A DNA stretch of 64,000 bases, from positions 23,982,062-24,046,061 of the forward strand of contig OU342815.1 in assembly GCA_910591455.2 (NCBI GenBank), written 5' to 3'. Below are positions 28,401-41,853 of this stretch, piece after piece (within the stretch, counting starts at the first letter, position 1; every line of letters begins with the position of its first letter). The notes below the pieces were generated by a model. The model had not been told where the DNA came from. It saw nothing but the letters and a program-made list of their open reading frames with translations, and made no database searches. Both the position numbers and the translations under genes were made by a program. This DNA comes from Pholis gunnellus. Lineage: Eukaryota > Chordata > Actinopteri > Perciformes > Pholidae.

Positions 28401-31400
28401 TCATGGCGGCTGCTCTCATACGCACCACGACGTTCACCTCCACCAGCGTGGCCGCTACGAAGGCCAGCGAGGCAAAAATCATCCCCGTGGCCATTTTCCT
28501 CAGAGGCCTGCAGGAACAAACGTTCAACTCTTTAGTTGACCTTGAATTCAGAGCGGCGTCACGAGGCTCCTCTTCCAGTTTAAGAGGCTTCATGTCTCCA
28601 ATAAAAGACGGTGTTTTCCAGAACAACAGGCTTCTACTCACGTGATGTTGATTCTGCAGAAGCCAACGAGCGGATAGATGATGAGGTCAAAGATGGGAAC
28701 GAAGAGGAGAATCAGCAGAGCGTTCAGCATCTGAAGGCCGGGAGAGAAACACTCAGCGCTAAACGAGTCATAAAGTCATAAAGATTAAAGAGTTCGACGT
28801 GAACAACAGAGCGTCATCAGCAAAGAGACGGAGGGCTGTAAACGAGTCTTTACTGGAGGTTTAGACTTCACGACGCTGTTTGAATCTGTGCTGCAGCTCT
28901 TTGAATGGAAATGATGAAAGTTAAAGAATGTAATGTGATATTTGCACATATTTAATGTAAATTATATGACATTTGCACATATGACCTACCTGCATCTGGT
29001 CAGGCTTAATAATGAAATAATCTCCCTGAAAGACAAGAAGAAGAATTCATCTTAACACCATTTAAACTACCGGTTACACCGACCGCGGACCATTTGGGTT
29101 CCATCGGAAAGTTTAGCGTACAGCGTGTCGTACAAAGCACTGTTCAGGAACGAATATAATGATGTTAACACATGTTATATACCCAGTTAAAGAAAAAAGT
29201 CTGGGCTACAACATCATGTAAGCTATGTTTACACACTCCAAACACAGTTCTACACAACTAAAGGAATTACCATAATATCGCTCATATTTCGCCATGAGGG
29301 ATCCGACCCCGCAGTCCGGACAAAGCTACCAAAACAAAGCTACAAGCTAACACGGAAAACCGAGATACCAGAAAGCACCATGACAGAGATATGAGCCAAC
29401 GAGCACCAGAACCACAAACCGCTTTATCGATAATTATCAGAAACGCAAATATCTGTTCTACGGATGTCCTGTTTGTCATAAATCTGTTTGCGTGAAGAAA
29501 GGGGAGGAGTTTGAGCCGGGGGAGGAGTTTCACTTTCGGCTTATCAGATTTTACGCTTCGCGAGAGACGCCGCGTTCTTCATTCTGACTGGCTAAGAGTG
29601 CTGTCAATCTTTTCTTTTCTCGTGTAGGAAATTACAATGGAACAGCTGGTTCCAAGATGACCATTTTGGTGACCTCGTCTGACCTCTCTGTAATAAAATC
29701 TCTCGTTTTGTTCTGCTTCACTTTATCAAAGTCAAACTCTGCAGAGAGACTGTTCACATCTGGACAAATCTCACAAGTGTTCCCTTTATTACAACATCAG
29801 AATGAGTCAAACAGACCTTGTGGTTGCAGAGATACACTCTTTTTAGTATGGGAATGACATTTTGGAGCAGAGGCCTAAAAGTAAGGCCTCAAAAGGAATT
29901 GCCCAATAAAAGAACTTGACTGTGACAGGATGTGCAGGGTTTGCACAATAATAGACGAGTGCATGTTTATTAAGACCATAAACGATGCATCTTACCGGAA
30001 TAAAAGGGACATTTTACAAGACTGTTTGTGCATTAACATGAGTATAAAAACCCACCCACGGATATCAAAGTGCAATAAAAGATGTTATCAGGTTATTCTT
30101 AAATGTCTTACAAAAGCCATGTTCATCCTGGTGGCCTGCAGCGTCCAGCGGGAACCCTGCAGCAAACACAAACACCGACTGTTACTGGGAACCAAATGTA
30201 AGGCTTCAGCTTCACTGTTAGCTTAGCATAATGCACCGCTAACCACAGCAGACTGCGGGTTCTGCTGGAGACAAAGAGCAGGTCGACATTTGGCACGACT
30301 CGTGTTTCTAAATGAGGAATGTTGAATGTTGAACGTGGCTTTGAGGTTTTTCTCCCATCAGAGGAGAAAACAGATCTGTGATGTTAGAAGACCTTCACCT
30401 CATGAACCAACACAAACTATATAAACTATCAACATGAAACTGACCCACTTTATTATTCACATTAAGACAATTATGTTTCGCATTAGACGTTTTCTGCACC
30501 TGGTAAAATATGCAAACTATGCACTATCCAGAACATGAATGTGAACATTGGATAAAAGAAGGTTCAACATTCTTGTTTCATTTTGTTGACATATTAGAGT
30601 CAAAGGGGAACTTTACAGAGAGAATGAAATAAAAAACGTACATGAATCAGGAAAAACCCTCCCCTGGTGTGAAAAGGCCTTCAGATAAAACAGAACTTAA
30701 ATGTCGTGTTTTCATGTGGATCCATCAAACCGTCTGAGATATTTCAGATCAGTCGGGACATTAACACGTTAAACAGAAGTCTTCAATCTTACCTGCTGAT
30801 CAAACAGAGCCCAGAACATCGGCAGCGGGATGTACAGCACCAGAACCTTCAGCACCATCTTGATCTCCTGGATCAGACGCTTCTGTTAACACACAGACAT
30901 GAAGCGTTATCGACGAGATGAAGGTTCTCTCACAAACACACAGAGATGCATTCAAGAGCTGTTAGAGTTCTGCAGGGATGAAGTATTTCTGTAGTCCAAC
31001 TGTTTCCTCCACAAAAAGGATTTTGGATTATTATAGACTGTCAGACCTGCTGCAGTAACATGAGAGGTTTTCTAAAGGGACTCTGGTGCTCAGAGACACT
31101 ACCACTGTAGTCCACAGGGGGCGCCAGAATCAACACCACATGAAAGCTGTAGTAACTTTAGTCGTGTGCTTATTTCAGGCATCTAACCAATCCTGGTTTT
31201 AAGACTCAATCCTGGTTTTAAGACTCATTCCTGGTTTTAAGTCTCATTCCTGGTTTTAAGTCTCATTCCTGGTTTTAAGACTCATTCCTGGTTTTAAGAC
31301 TCATTCCTGGTTTTAAGACTCATTCCTGATTTTAAGACTCATTCCTGGTTTTAAGACTCATTCCTGGTTTTAAGACTCATTCCTGGTTTTAAGACTCATT

Positions 31401-34400
31401 CCTGGTTTTAAGACTCATTCCTGGTTTTAAGACTCATTCCTGGTTTTAAGACTCATTCCTGGTTTTAAGTCTCATTCCTGGTTTTAAGTCTCATTCATGG
31501 TTTTAAGTCTCATTCCTGGTTTTAAGACTCATTCCTGATTTTAAGACTCATTCCTGGTTTTAAGACTCATTCCTGGTTTTAAGACTCATTCCTGGTTTTA
31601 AGACTCATTCCTGGTTTTAAGTCTCATTCCTGGTTTTAAGACTCATTCCTGATTTTAAGACTCATTCCTGCAGAACTCGGTATAGTCGGCGTTCTGTTAC
31701 CGAGTACTTCTCCTCGGCCCAGTCCAACCAGTGCTTCCTCTTAGAGTCATACTTCGATCTCTTCCAGCGGTTTTTGATGGCAAACTGTAAAAACCAAAAT
31801 AGAACAGGAATAAAAAGAAGCAGAAGCAACATATTACATTAGCAGACAGTCGATAGAACTGATTACATCCGTCGGCTCCTACAGGACTACAGGGAGGTGA
31901 CTCACCCCGATGCAGTTGCAGACTTCCAGCAGGATGTTTCCCTGTGGAGGGTTCCTCTTGTACAGACCGCTGCCACCAACGAAGACCACTGCAAGAGAAG
32001 GATGAAGAGTGAGGAAGAAGCATTTATATATAAATATAAAGTATTACTGACTTCTCAACAACTCCCATGAGCACCTGCACACAGTCCTCTCATCCTATTG
32101 GTCCATTCTGCTTCAGACAGGAGTTACACTGTGGCGATAAGTCAGACCTGTGACCTCATGAACGTACAACTGACAGAAACTCCAGTTTATGACTCACATG
32201 AAGACCATTATGTTTCCTATTAAAGGTTTTCTGTCAAACCCTGTCGTGCTGCTCTCTGTCTGAACCTCCTCACTGAGATCTGTCCGCGGTAATAAAGTCA
32301 GCGCTTGTTTTCCCAGCGAGCAGTGAGCCGAGCGGGAATCTGGTGAGGATCAGAGGATCAGAGGGGATCCGACTGCAGAGACAACGGACGGTCGGGACGG
32401 TCGGGACGGTCGGGGGGGGTTAGACAAACACGCAGACCGCCGTCTCTCCTTCTGAAATGTCACAGCTCATCCGGACACTAGTCAACATCACGTTGCAGTC
32501 TTTTTATTATATTTGCTGGAGGTGCTTTGATTTATTTGATTTGTGTTTGCGTTCACGCTTCCTGAGCATTGAGCCGCTCCAGCAGCTTTAATGACCTTCA
32601 GTTTAAACAATGATGGGACAGAAGCAGCAGCATCGATGGTCTTATTTTTATCAATTCAGATTAAATTGCCAGATGTGATAAATTAAGTACAAACATGTTT
32701 TACAGGCAGTGTATTTTAGGTAGTCCCGCCCCTAAAGCATCCCCTGCTTTATGGTCTGTGTGACTCTAAATGGACCATCATTTACTAAATGAACATCATG
32801 CTGTGTTGAAGAAGACTTGAAACTAGAGATTGAGACCATAAACTCATGTTTACAATATTTACTGAGGTAATAAATCAAGAGAGAAGTAGAGTCATTTTCT
32901 CATAGACTTCTATACAACCAGAGGAGTCGCCCCCTGGTGGACACTAGAGAGAATGCAGCTTCCATCGTGCCTGACTCACCTAAAGCTACGATCATCAGAG
33001 CAGCAGGAACCCCGAAGGCCAGAGCGTAGCAGTCGCCTCCGAAACACTGAACGTCTCCTGCAGGAGAAGGAGCAGCGTTAACGTCTTTGAACTCCTCGGC
33101 GCTCCGACAGCGTTAAAGAAGGGAGACGCTCACCTCTCAGTATCGGCGTGATGACGGTGGACAGGAGGCTGCCGGCGTTGATCGACATGTAGAAGATGGA
33201 GAAGAACTTCTGCCTCTCGCTGCCCTGCAGGTGATCATTGAGGTAACGTACTGATATTGTTATCATATGTAAAAACATCTTGTCAATAATAATGTACGTC
33301 GTCATATCTTCTGCATATTCATGTTATGTTCTCTGTAATATTATTATATTATTATATTATTATATTATTATATTATTATATTATTATATTATTATATTAT
33401 AAAGGTGGAGGCTTCAAATCAGCCCAGTTGGCTTTCTGCCTCTTCCTGTTATTTATCTCTGTTTGTTTATTTTTACTTTATAAACCCGGGAACAGTAGGA
33501 TGCTGTTTAACCGTCTCTTTAACCGTCCTAAAGGAAAGCTGCATTTGTTCTGTTTTACTCGACCTGATGTTCGTTTGATATTTACTCTGATTTAGTCTCT
33601 TTAGTCTCTTTAGTGTCACTGAAACATCAAACCACCAGTTAAACAGGTTATTTCAACATCATCACATGAACGAGTGTCTGGAGTTACGTTGTGTTTCTAC
33701 TATGTGACCAAACTAAACAGCTCAGTTATTTAATTTACATTTAACACTTGAAAGGTTGAACGCACTTACAAATGGCAAGAAAACGTACTCTGGTGTCTGA
33801 CTTTCACCTCTTTACTCAAGATTCATTAAACTGAACCAGATTTACCAGAAACGCTGTCAGTGAGGAAGATCTTTGGTTAAAGAAGGTCACGACAATAAAT
33901 ATCAAACAATAATGAAATCATAACCTCTAAACTGGAGAATGAATGTGGTTAGAATAGAAATCAACACTATTACTGAGCTTGTGACTGGAGATCTCGTCAT
34001 GACATAAACAGGTATTAATATTGCACATTAGTGATTTATAATGTATTAATACAAATCAAGATCAACTTTTGGAGCTTTTGATTTTTATTAATACATTTCT
34101 GAATCTCACATTTATGTTCAACGGAATAAACTTAGTTTTTTAATGAATTAATGTGGAAAGTTTTGCTGTCAAATCTCTTGTTTCTTCACATAATAAAGAC
34201 ATTAATAGATATTAATGACGTGAGTGTACTTAATGACCCGATCAACAGCGTATAATAGACGGTCCTCTGAAGGACTTCATTCTTCTGACCGTGTTGAGTT
34301 TCCGTGTCTTCAAACTAAACAGGAAGTTACTCACGTGCTCCTCGTCAAACTGGTCTCCGCCAAAAGCCGCCACGCAGGGTTTGATTCCTCCGGTGCCGAA

Positions 34401-36666
34401 CGCGATGAGAATCAGACCCAACATGGACAGAGAGCTGCAGGAACAAGACGCTGCTGGTGATGCTGCTGGACTCATGAACGTATGCAGGACGTGAACGTAT
34501 GAATCTATGAACTGATCCGTCCAACGACACCAACACACTGGATCATCTGAAGAACTAGTGATTCATCTGATTCATCCGTTCATAAATGAAGTCATTTATA
34601 AAGCAAAGTTTCTTCAAAGTAAAACATATTGTGAGGTATTTTTATTATTTCCAAAAATAGTCAAATAATAGTGAGAAATGGCACTTTAACAATGTTTGTT
34701 TAGTCCAAACCAGATGAACATTTAGAACATTGTTACAGCTGGAACCAACAAACGGTTTTACATGAAAAATCACTAAATTATTGCCAATAAATGTCATGAA
34801 TCGACTGCTTATTTCAGCTGTATTTTCATATGTTTTGTGTTCAGGAATCTATAAAGTACCTGCAGCTGTCAGATGAATGTAGTACAGTAACAGCAATACT
34901 TCTCTGTGATATGTTGTGGAGTAGAAGGACCTCAGACATCTGTAAACCTGATCTGAGCCCGTTTAAAGCGGCTGAATCATGCAGATAACTCACATGTGCA
35001 CGTTGGTGTTTCCCACAGTGGGAATGGCTCCGACCGACTTCACCACATGGCCGATCACGTAGACGACGGACAGATAGATGATGGTCCTGTAGACGTATTA
35101 TCAGAGTGAGTCACCTCCACTAACAGCTGGGTCACACAGTTCAGACAAAGCTCTCGGGTTAAAGGGCTGAAACACTGAAAGACATTTTATTCAGTTTAGT
35201 AGATGCAGAACAAAACGTTGATCAGTGGTTCATCTGAGAGAGACAAAGATCCTCTGAACAGCTGAACAAGAAGAGAAGAAATCAGCATCGTTCAATTCAA
35301 ACAGGAATGACTTCCTGTTTGAATTTTGGATTTCCAAACCGCCAGGCACAGACCCAGGGGCCCCTTTAGCCTTCATCTACAAAATGTCACTGTAAGAGAC
35401 ACGTACCAGCCAAAAAGAGGCACAAGAGGACCACAACGAGACTCACAATCACAACAAGAGACTCAAAATGACTTCAAAGTGACACAAAATGACAACAAAC
35501 AGCCAAAAACAACTATAAGGAGAATACAAAATGTGGACAAAACATCCACCAAGAGACAAGGAAAACTACAAGGGGACACAAAACGAATATAACGACATTT
35601 TAGATTCATGTCGATTTTAGATTTAAAACAACGACAGTGAGATACACAATGACCACACAGAGACAGACTAACAAAACTACAAGGGAATGCAAAATGACTA
35701 CAAGAGAGTCTAAACAGCTGCAGAGAGACACATTATGTCAACAAAGAGACAAGAAAAACTATAAGGAGATATAAAACTACAGAAGGGGGCAAAACATCCA
35801 CAAAGAGACTCAATATTACCACAAAGACACAAAACAAGTAAAATGACTACAAGAGAGTCACAACGGCCTCAAAGAGACACAAAATCACTTCAAAGAGACC
35901 AAAATCACTTCAAAGAGACACAAAATCACTTCAAAGAGAAACAAAACAACTTCAGAGAGAAACAAAACAGCTACAAAGAAACACAAAACAGCTACAAAGA
36001 CAAACAAAATCACTTCAAAGAGAAACAAGACGGCTACAAAGAAACACAAAACAGCTACAAAGAGACACAAAATCACTTCAAAGAGACACAAAACAGCTAC
36101 AAAGAGACACAAAATCACTTCAAAGAGACACAAAACGGCTACAAAGAAACACAAAACAGCTACAAAGAGACACAAAACAGCTACAAAGAGACTCAAAGTA
36201 ACTTCAAAGAGAAACAAAACAATAACAAAGTGAGTCTTGCTCCGATATGCTGGAGGTGGTTTATGAAGTCAGATCATGTCTGTAGGAGCTTATTGTCTCA
36301 TAATTCAGCATCGATCAGCCCTTGTGACCACGTAGAGGTCAGTATCTGTTTAAAGGAACACATCTGTGGGTCATCTGTGTTACTGTGTTACTGTGAGCTA
36401 CTGTGTGTTACTGAGTTACTGTGTGTTAATGTGTTACTGTGTGTTAATGTGAGTCACTGTGAGCTACTTGGTGATCTGACTCCTTGATGATTTTCTTCTT
36501 CTGAAGAACTGTGACTCACTTGAACTTCCCCAGCCAGGAGTCAGCGATGAGAGCTCCCAGGATGGGAGTGAAGTAGCAGAGGCTGGTGAAGGCGTGGTAG
36601 ACGGCGGTGGACTGGTCCTTGTCCCAGTGCAGGTAGGTGAGGAAGTAGAGCGTGAGCACCGCTGTG

Positions 36667-36717
<51 letters not shown>

Positions 36718-39607
36718 TGTATTCTGGAGGAATGCGTATAAAATGATGAACAAGACATTAAAATATTTCTGATTGATAAAAAGTGGTTCAGCCATAAAAC
36801 CTAATAAAACACAGTGTTGAGTTCTAGTCGTCACGGACATTCCAGGGTTATGAAACGTGCTCTGATAGTTTAGTCAGATGTCGTCAGCTTTGCTGTTACT
36901 CTACCGACGTGCTTCTGACTTATTCAAACCACCAGAACACTTCACACACAAACACACACAGCACTTCTGATCCAGAAGGATTCACAACACACAGACTTAC
37001 AGAACAGAGAACAGAGGACACAGAAGGGTTCATGGTTTCACAGACATCACTCTTTCATTACAGAAAAACACAGTTTTACCTGCTAAGTATTTACAACAAG
37101 AAGGAACCAGAAATGCAGCAATGTGCTTCTATTTCCTTTATTTGTTATATGTTCTTACATAACACAACAAATTCCTTAGATTCCATCGTCTGTCAGAGAT
37201 CTGGTTGACGTTGTGGTCAATGATTGTGGTTCTTATCTCATGGGAGCGCTCGGTGCTCCTCTCTTTACCCTCCACAGCTTCTCTCTGCTCACCATCTAAA
37301 CTAAATCATTCTGAAGTCGTGTTTTGCAGTATTTTGTATGATGTGCTGCAGATCTGAAGCGTTGTTTGCAGGTCGGTGGAGTTTAAACGAGGAAACGAGT
37401 TCACGGTTGTTTGTGAAATGTGTTCGTTGAACGCATCTCTGTTTGGTCCACGGAGCCTTTAGCTCCTCTGACTCTGTGAAGAGTTCTGACTGAAGATGAA
37501 ACGCGTTCGTCACGCTGCTGACAGAGACTGAAGAGATGACATCTGGAGCAGGGAGGTGTTTCATGACACACAGATGTTACTTCACGAGGCGCTAATTCAG
37601 TCATTAAGTCACAGAGTCTGACGAACACCTTTTTTTAAACATAACTAAGTATTTTCCTTTCAAGACCGAAGTTTATTCTGAAAAGTATTCACGTAAGGAG
37701 CCGTAATCTGACCCGTGCTGCTGGACTTCAGGAGGAAAACGTAACTCTTCAGTGTTTGTGAATTCGTGTTTCATCAGACGTGTTTTTGTATTTGGAGAAA
37801 TGGAAGTCTGATGTTGACAAGAACTACGTGTTAGTTTAGTTTGTTTCAGAACATAAAGAAGCTCATCGTCTACGTTCATGTCGACAGAAAGGAAAACTTT
37901 AAAGTTTGTTTTTTCACATTTATACATCTTTGATCACAAATCGTATTTACCTGCAATAAAACATTTTGGGATTGCAGGATGTAAAGTTTTACTAAATAAA
38001 AGACAAAGTAACTTCAAACGGCTGAAAGCTCTGATAGAAAGCTAGTAAGAGGACCTTGAGCTCAGATTTGATTTATTTTTTATGTAAATGATGAACAAAC
38101 TTTCACACTCAGCTCAAATTATCGACGTTATTAATGATCACAAAGGCACATTTGAATCGATTATCAGAGAATTCAATCATTGTCAACATATTGTTAACAC
38201 TGTAAAAACTTCACTGGACTCGAGAGAAACTTGTGATAAACTGAACGGATTCTTTAATATTGTTGTTATTCATGCAGGAAACGACTGATTTAAAGATAAT
38301 TATCGATGACTAATCCGCTCAATGAAACTTCTGGTAAACAGCTTGAAGAGGAAACGCAGCTTGACTGAAGTCATGAAGTCATGTGACTGACAGACGTGTG
38401 ACTATAAGTGAGCTCACCCAGTTTAACCAGCTGAGCTCCATTAAGAGTCAAAGACCCTGGAGGTCCTCTGAGAGACCTGGATCTGGTTCCTCCGGAGGAT
38501 CTGGACTCACCTTTCATTCCATAGTAGGAGAAGCGTTCGCAGAACTCGTTCACCACGATGAAGCAGATGCTGACCGGGTAGTTGGTCCCACATAGTTTCT
38601 GACAGAGCAACATACAGGATGAGACAATGAATACAAAGTAACAACATCAACGCTACGACTACCAATTGGGACCTGTCAATCACTGTGTAGCCCCGCCCCT
38701 AAAGCATCCCCTGCTTTATGGTCTGTTTGACTCTAAATGGACCATCATTTACTAAATGAACATCATGCTGTATTGAAGAAGACTTGAAACTAGAGATTGA
38801 GACCATAAACTCATGTTTACAATGTTTACTGAGGTAATAAATCAAGAGAGAAGTAGAGTCATTTTCTCATAGACTTCTATACAACCAGAGGAGTCGCCCC
38901 CTGGTGGACACTAGAGAGAATGCAGCTTTGACACATGAAGCTTTGGCTTCACTTTAAGGAACCGGAGGTTTGTCTGCTGGTCTTTTGATGTGAATCCATA
39001 TTTCGGGTTGTTTGTCCTGTTTTCAGACATCAAACTCTACAATAGAGATGAATGTGATTTTGATTGCAGTCTTCTCAGAATGTGATGATAAAGCCTCACG
39101 TTTACGACTTCCTCGCAGCTGTAAAGAGCTGTAACTGAGGAGGCTCATGTGACCTGGGACAGAGACCTGGATGTTGTTTGTCAGCAGAACTATTTACTCA
39201 GAGGAGAGTTTTAGTGAAAACTGGCTCCGCAGTGAGAATACAAACATTTAAACTGTGCACAGAAGACCAGTTTGGATGAAATGAGCCTTTAAATGACTCA
39301 GAAGTCGCCTCCACCCGTTTTCTCCAAACAGCCTGTTGCATCATGTCTGTGATGACTTAAAGAACCGGATCAGAGAGACCTGAACCCAGAGAACAACATT
39401 CTAAACACACACGAGTTCAGTTTGCCTGCAAGCACCAGACACGTCCTCTTTGTGTCCGGCTGTGTGCAGCTGCCATGCGTCCACGTCTTCAACTCGATGC
39501 AACAACTTTTCTTATTTTTACGTGTAAATTTTAAAAAAGTCAAACTTGTTCCGCCACCAAACAGAGCGACTCGGTTCCTGCTGCACGTGCACGCTCTTTA
39601 CCTTCAT
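22494..39607 (-). CDS. slc15a2: SLC15A2 / PEPT2, proton-coupled oligopeptide transporter (702 aa, 22 coding exons)
   Basis: Exons (minus): 39602-39607, 38511-38598, 36520-36661, 34994-35086, 34335-34434, 33134-33224, 32980-33057, 31906-31988, 31701-31784, 30793-30882, 30112-30156, 28990-29025, 28642-28730, 28426-28507, 27138-27263, 25852-26010, 25177-25223, 24970-25077, 24137-24236, 23761-23904, 23239-23343 and 22494-22706. They total 2109 nt with all phases matching. POT/PTR family hallmarks: ExxERFxYYG (residues 20-29), the essential TM2 histidine H54, [29 protein letters not shown], and [24 protein letters not shown]2 rather than PEPT1: the LCGTNYP start, [28 protein letters not shown] in the extracellular domain, and synteny with hspbap1 and eaf2. 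It imports di- and tripeptides with protons at the plasma membrane. The C-terminus has an acidic run and ends STRL, a class I PDZ-ligand type like the TKL end of human PEPT2. The first coding exon (only Met-Lys) is the least certain; an in-frame stop lies upstream of that ATG. Confidence 0.95.
22800..23120. repeat. Poly(C) tract and pyrimidine-rich cctcatcccttc repeats
   Basis: A run of about 19 C (22801-22819) followed, from about 22960, by degenerate tandem ttcatcc/ctcatccct units. Located in the last intron of slc15a2. Confidence 0.8.
26335..26676. repeat. Dispersed repeat, family C, copy 2
   Basis: See 14975-15218. This copy additionally carries a short catta(catga)n expansion near 26425-26475. 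It is in the slc15a2 intron between exons 26010 and 27138; the rest of that 1.1-kb intron holds nothing else recognised. Confidence 0.65.
31040..31145. repeat. Dispersed repeat, family B, copy 1
   Basis: tcagacctgctgcag, ctggtgctcagagacactac, gtccacagggggcg and agaatcaacac are shared with 43385-43485. Confidence 0.7.
31190..31670. repeat. 19-bp minisatellite (tcctggttttaagactcat)
   Basis: About 25 units in the slc15a2 intron between exons at 30882 and 31701. The array ends 30 bases before the exon 31701-31784 boundary. The variants aagtct and ctgatt occur in an orderly fashion, suggesting internal higher-order duplication. Confidence 0.95.
32723..32961 (+). repeat. Dispersed element family A, copy 2
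   Basis: Almost full match to copies at 38671 and 60669, from tcccgcccctaaagcatccc to gaatgcagct. It ends only 19 bases from slc15a2 exon 32980-33057, on the intron side of its donor. Confidence 0.9.
33337..33402. repeat. (TTA TTA TA)n microsatellite
   Basis: Eight-base units TATTATAT repeated about eight times in a slc15a2 intron. The intron (33225-34334) otherwise contains no exon that I can see. Confidence 0.9.
35430..36235. repeat. 21-bp minisatellite (cacaaaacagctacaaagaga)
   Basis: The ordered array covers about 35,870-36,230 with a degenerate leader from about 35,430. The 21-bp unit resembles that of the array at 48930-49497. It lies in the slc15a2 intron between exons 34994-35086 and 36520-36661. 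Confidence 0.9.
36669..36715. repeat. (CA)n microsatellite at a splice acceptor of slc15a2
   Basis: On the sense (minus) strand (GT)n is followed by gctcacag|cg, so the repeat ends 6 bases from the exon 36520-36661 acceptor. Confidence 0.93.
38671..38947 (+). repeat. Dispersed element family A, copy 3
   Basis: Contains acctgtcaatcactgtgtag, the cccgcccctaaagcatcccc block, the central core and cgccccctggtggacactag. It lies in intron 1 of slc15a2; the remaining intron sequence (38599-39601) shows no other feature. Confidence 0.92.
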
Positions 39608-39720
39608 GTCTGTCTTGATCTGCGTAGATCTCGAGGAGGTCTCTGCTGGAGCTTCTGATCCAAATCCAGGTCCGTCCCGCTCCGCCCCGCTCCGCTGACT
39701 GAAGGTTTCCTCTTAAAGCT
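39602..39720 (-). promoter_or_regulatory. slc15a2: Start exon and GC-rich promoter-proximal region of slc15a2
   Basis: ATG AAG followed by a good donor (gtaaag) at 39601 joins in phase 0 to the first conserved exon, giving [10 protein letters not shown]. Reading upstream in this frame there is no other ATG before a stop (TAA, about 130 bases up). Immediately upstream are clustered GC boxes (gggcgg/ggagcggg type, roughly 39670-39700). The choice is inferred from frame and context. A further small 5' exon elsewhere in intron 1 cannot be excluded. Confidence 0.5.
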
Positions 39721-39968
39721 CACGAACGAGTTAATGTTCCACCGCCAACAAAAACAACTGATCCTGCTGCTTCAGGAGCTTCACTGAAACTTCAGCCGGA
39801 GGAGAAGCTCTGTATTCGGGGTGCACTGCCGCAGGAGGTCCGGTAGAGGCGGTGGAGGGGAAGCCGGGATCCGCAGCCTCTCTGGCGGGACAATAGAGCC
39901 GTTGTGAGGCTCTCAGTGAATGATGGAGGGGCCACATGAACTGGAAGTGTTGATCATCATGAGCGCGC

Positions 39969-39970
<2 letters not shown>

Positions 39971-40030
<60 letters not shown>
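39971..40030. repeat. (GT)n microsatellite
   Basis: Thirty GT units preceded by gcgcgcgc. Confidence 0.95.
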
Positions 40031-40031
<1 letters not shown>

Positions 40032-40568
40032 ACCCTCTGACAACAGTTCCTTTTCTTCAGTCATCTCCACATTTAGTCTAACTTGTGAGTAATGAAGATA
40101 AGTACATTTATATTGAGGTAGTCTGATGTTGTTCAACTTTGGTGATTTAAAAATAATATGATAACACATAAATAAATAAGATGAAAGATTTGATTGACTC
40201 AGCAGCTTAATAATGAGCTCCATCTTTAGCTGCAACATTAAGTGATAAACACATTAATGCATTTATAATATTACAATAACATAATGTTCTGCTTCACATG
40301 TACTTTACTTTATATATTTTAATGATACTTTTGTACGTTTGCTTAAAGTCAAGATGAAATGAAAAATGTTTCTATGTTTTGTTGTCGCTCTGTGAGAAAA
40401 TACACAGTAAATATAGAATATAATCAAATACATACAACAAGAAGCAAAACAAATATGCATCTAAGAAAATACAAAAGCAGCAAACATTAAAGATGCATGT
40501 TGTACATTGTGTGTGTTCTTTATTTGGTCCGATGGCCTCGAGGAGAACAGCTGCTCGTTATTCTGCTG

Positions 40569-41691
40569 GTGTGAGTCTGACACCATGACACCATGACATG
40601 ACATCATGACACCATGACATGACACCATGACACCATGACACCATGACATGACATCATGACACCATGACACCATGACACCATGACACCATGAGATCATGAC
40701 ATCATGACACCATGACACCATGACACCATGACACCATGACACCATGACACCATGAGACCATGACATCATGACATCATGACACCATGACATCATGACACCA
40801 TGACATCATGACACCATGAGACCATGACACCATGACATCATGACACCATGACATGACATCATGACACCATGACACCATGAGATCTTGACATCATGACATC
40901 ATGACACCATGACACCATGAGATCATGACATCATGACACCATGACACCATGAGATCATGACATCATGACATCATGACACCATGACATCATGACACCATGA
41001 CATCATGACACCATGACACCATGACACCATGACATCATGACACCATGAGATCATGACATCATGACACCATGACATGACATCATGACACCATGAGACCATG
41101 ACATCATGACACCATGACATCATGACACCATGACATCATGACACCATGACACCATGACATGACATCATGACACCATGACATCATGACACCATGACACCAT
41201 GACATCATGACATCATGACATGACATCATGACACCATGACACCATGACATGACACCATGAGATCATGACATCATGACACCATGACACCATGACATGACAC
41301 CATGAGATCATGACATCATGACATCATGACACCATGACACCATGACACCATGACATGACACCATGAGATCATGAGATCATGACATCATGACACCATGACA
41401 CCATGACACCATGAGATCATGACACCATGACACCATGAGATCATGACATCATGACACCATGAGATCATGACATCATGACACCATGACACCATGAGATCAT
41501 GACATCATGACACCATGACACCATGACACCATGAGATCATGACATCATGACACCATGACACCATGACATCATGACATGACATCATGACACCATGACACCA
41601 TGACATGACATCGTGACACCGTGACACCGTGACACCGTGACATCGTGACATCATGACACCATGACATCATGACATCATGACATCATAACAT
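40569..41691. repeat. 1.1-kb satellite, 8-bp unit (ccatgaca)
   Basis: More than a hundred units of CCATGACA, with 5-base GACAT and GAGAT variants inserted throughout. A CCGTGACA sub-block occurs near 41610-41650. Confidence 0.95.
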
Positions 41692-41853
41692 CCGTCCTCT
41701 AGCTGCTATTTTTAGCCACATGGAGGTTTGTGTGGATCCTCTGCAGCTCCTTGTCTTCAGTCTGAGGATCTGATTTAAACCCTCTTGTTAAATGAAAGAT
41801 GCTCTAACTTTAAAACCAGGTTGTGAATCAGTCTCAGTCCTGATCCTCTACAG

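Noticed and set aside
35843..36487. 214-codon frame of KETQNSY-type repeats
   Set aside because: Same kind of 21-bp minisatellite inside a slc15a2 intron.
22494..39607. Assignment as PEPT1 (slc15a1)
   Set aside because: The C-terminal [12 protein letters not shown] segment recalls PEPT1, but the N-terminus, extracellular domain ([12 protein letters not shown]) and gene neighbours fit PEPT2 better.
40569..41691. CRISPR-like array
   Set aside because: No spacers: contiguous 8-bp units with 5-base variants, in an animal genome.
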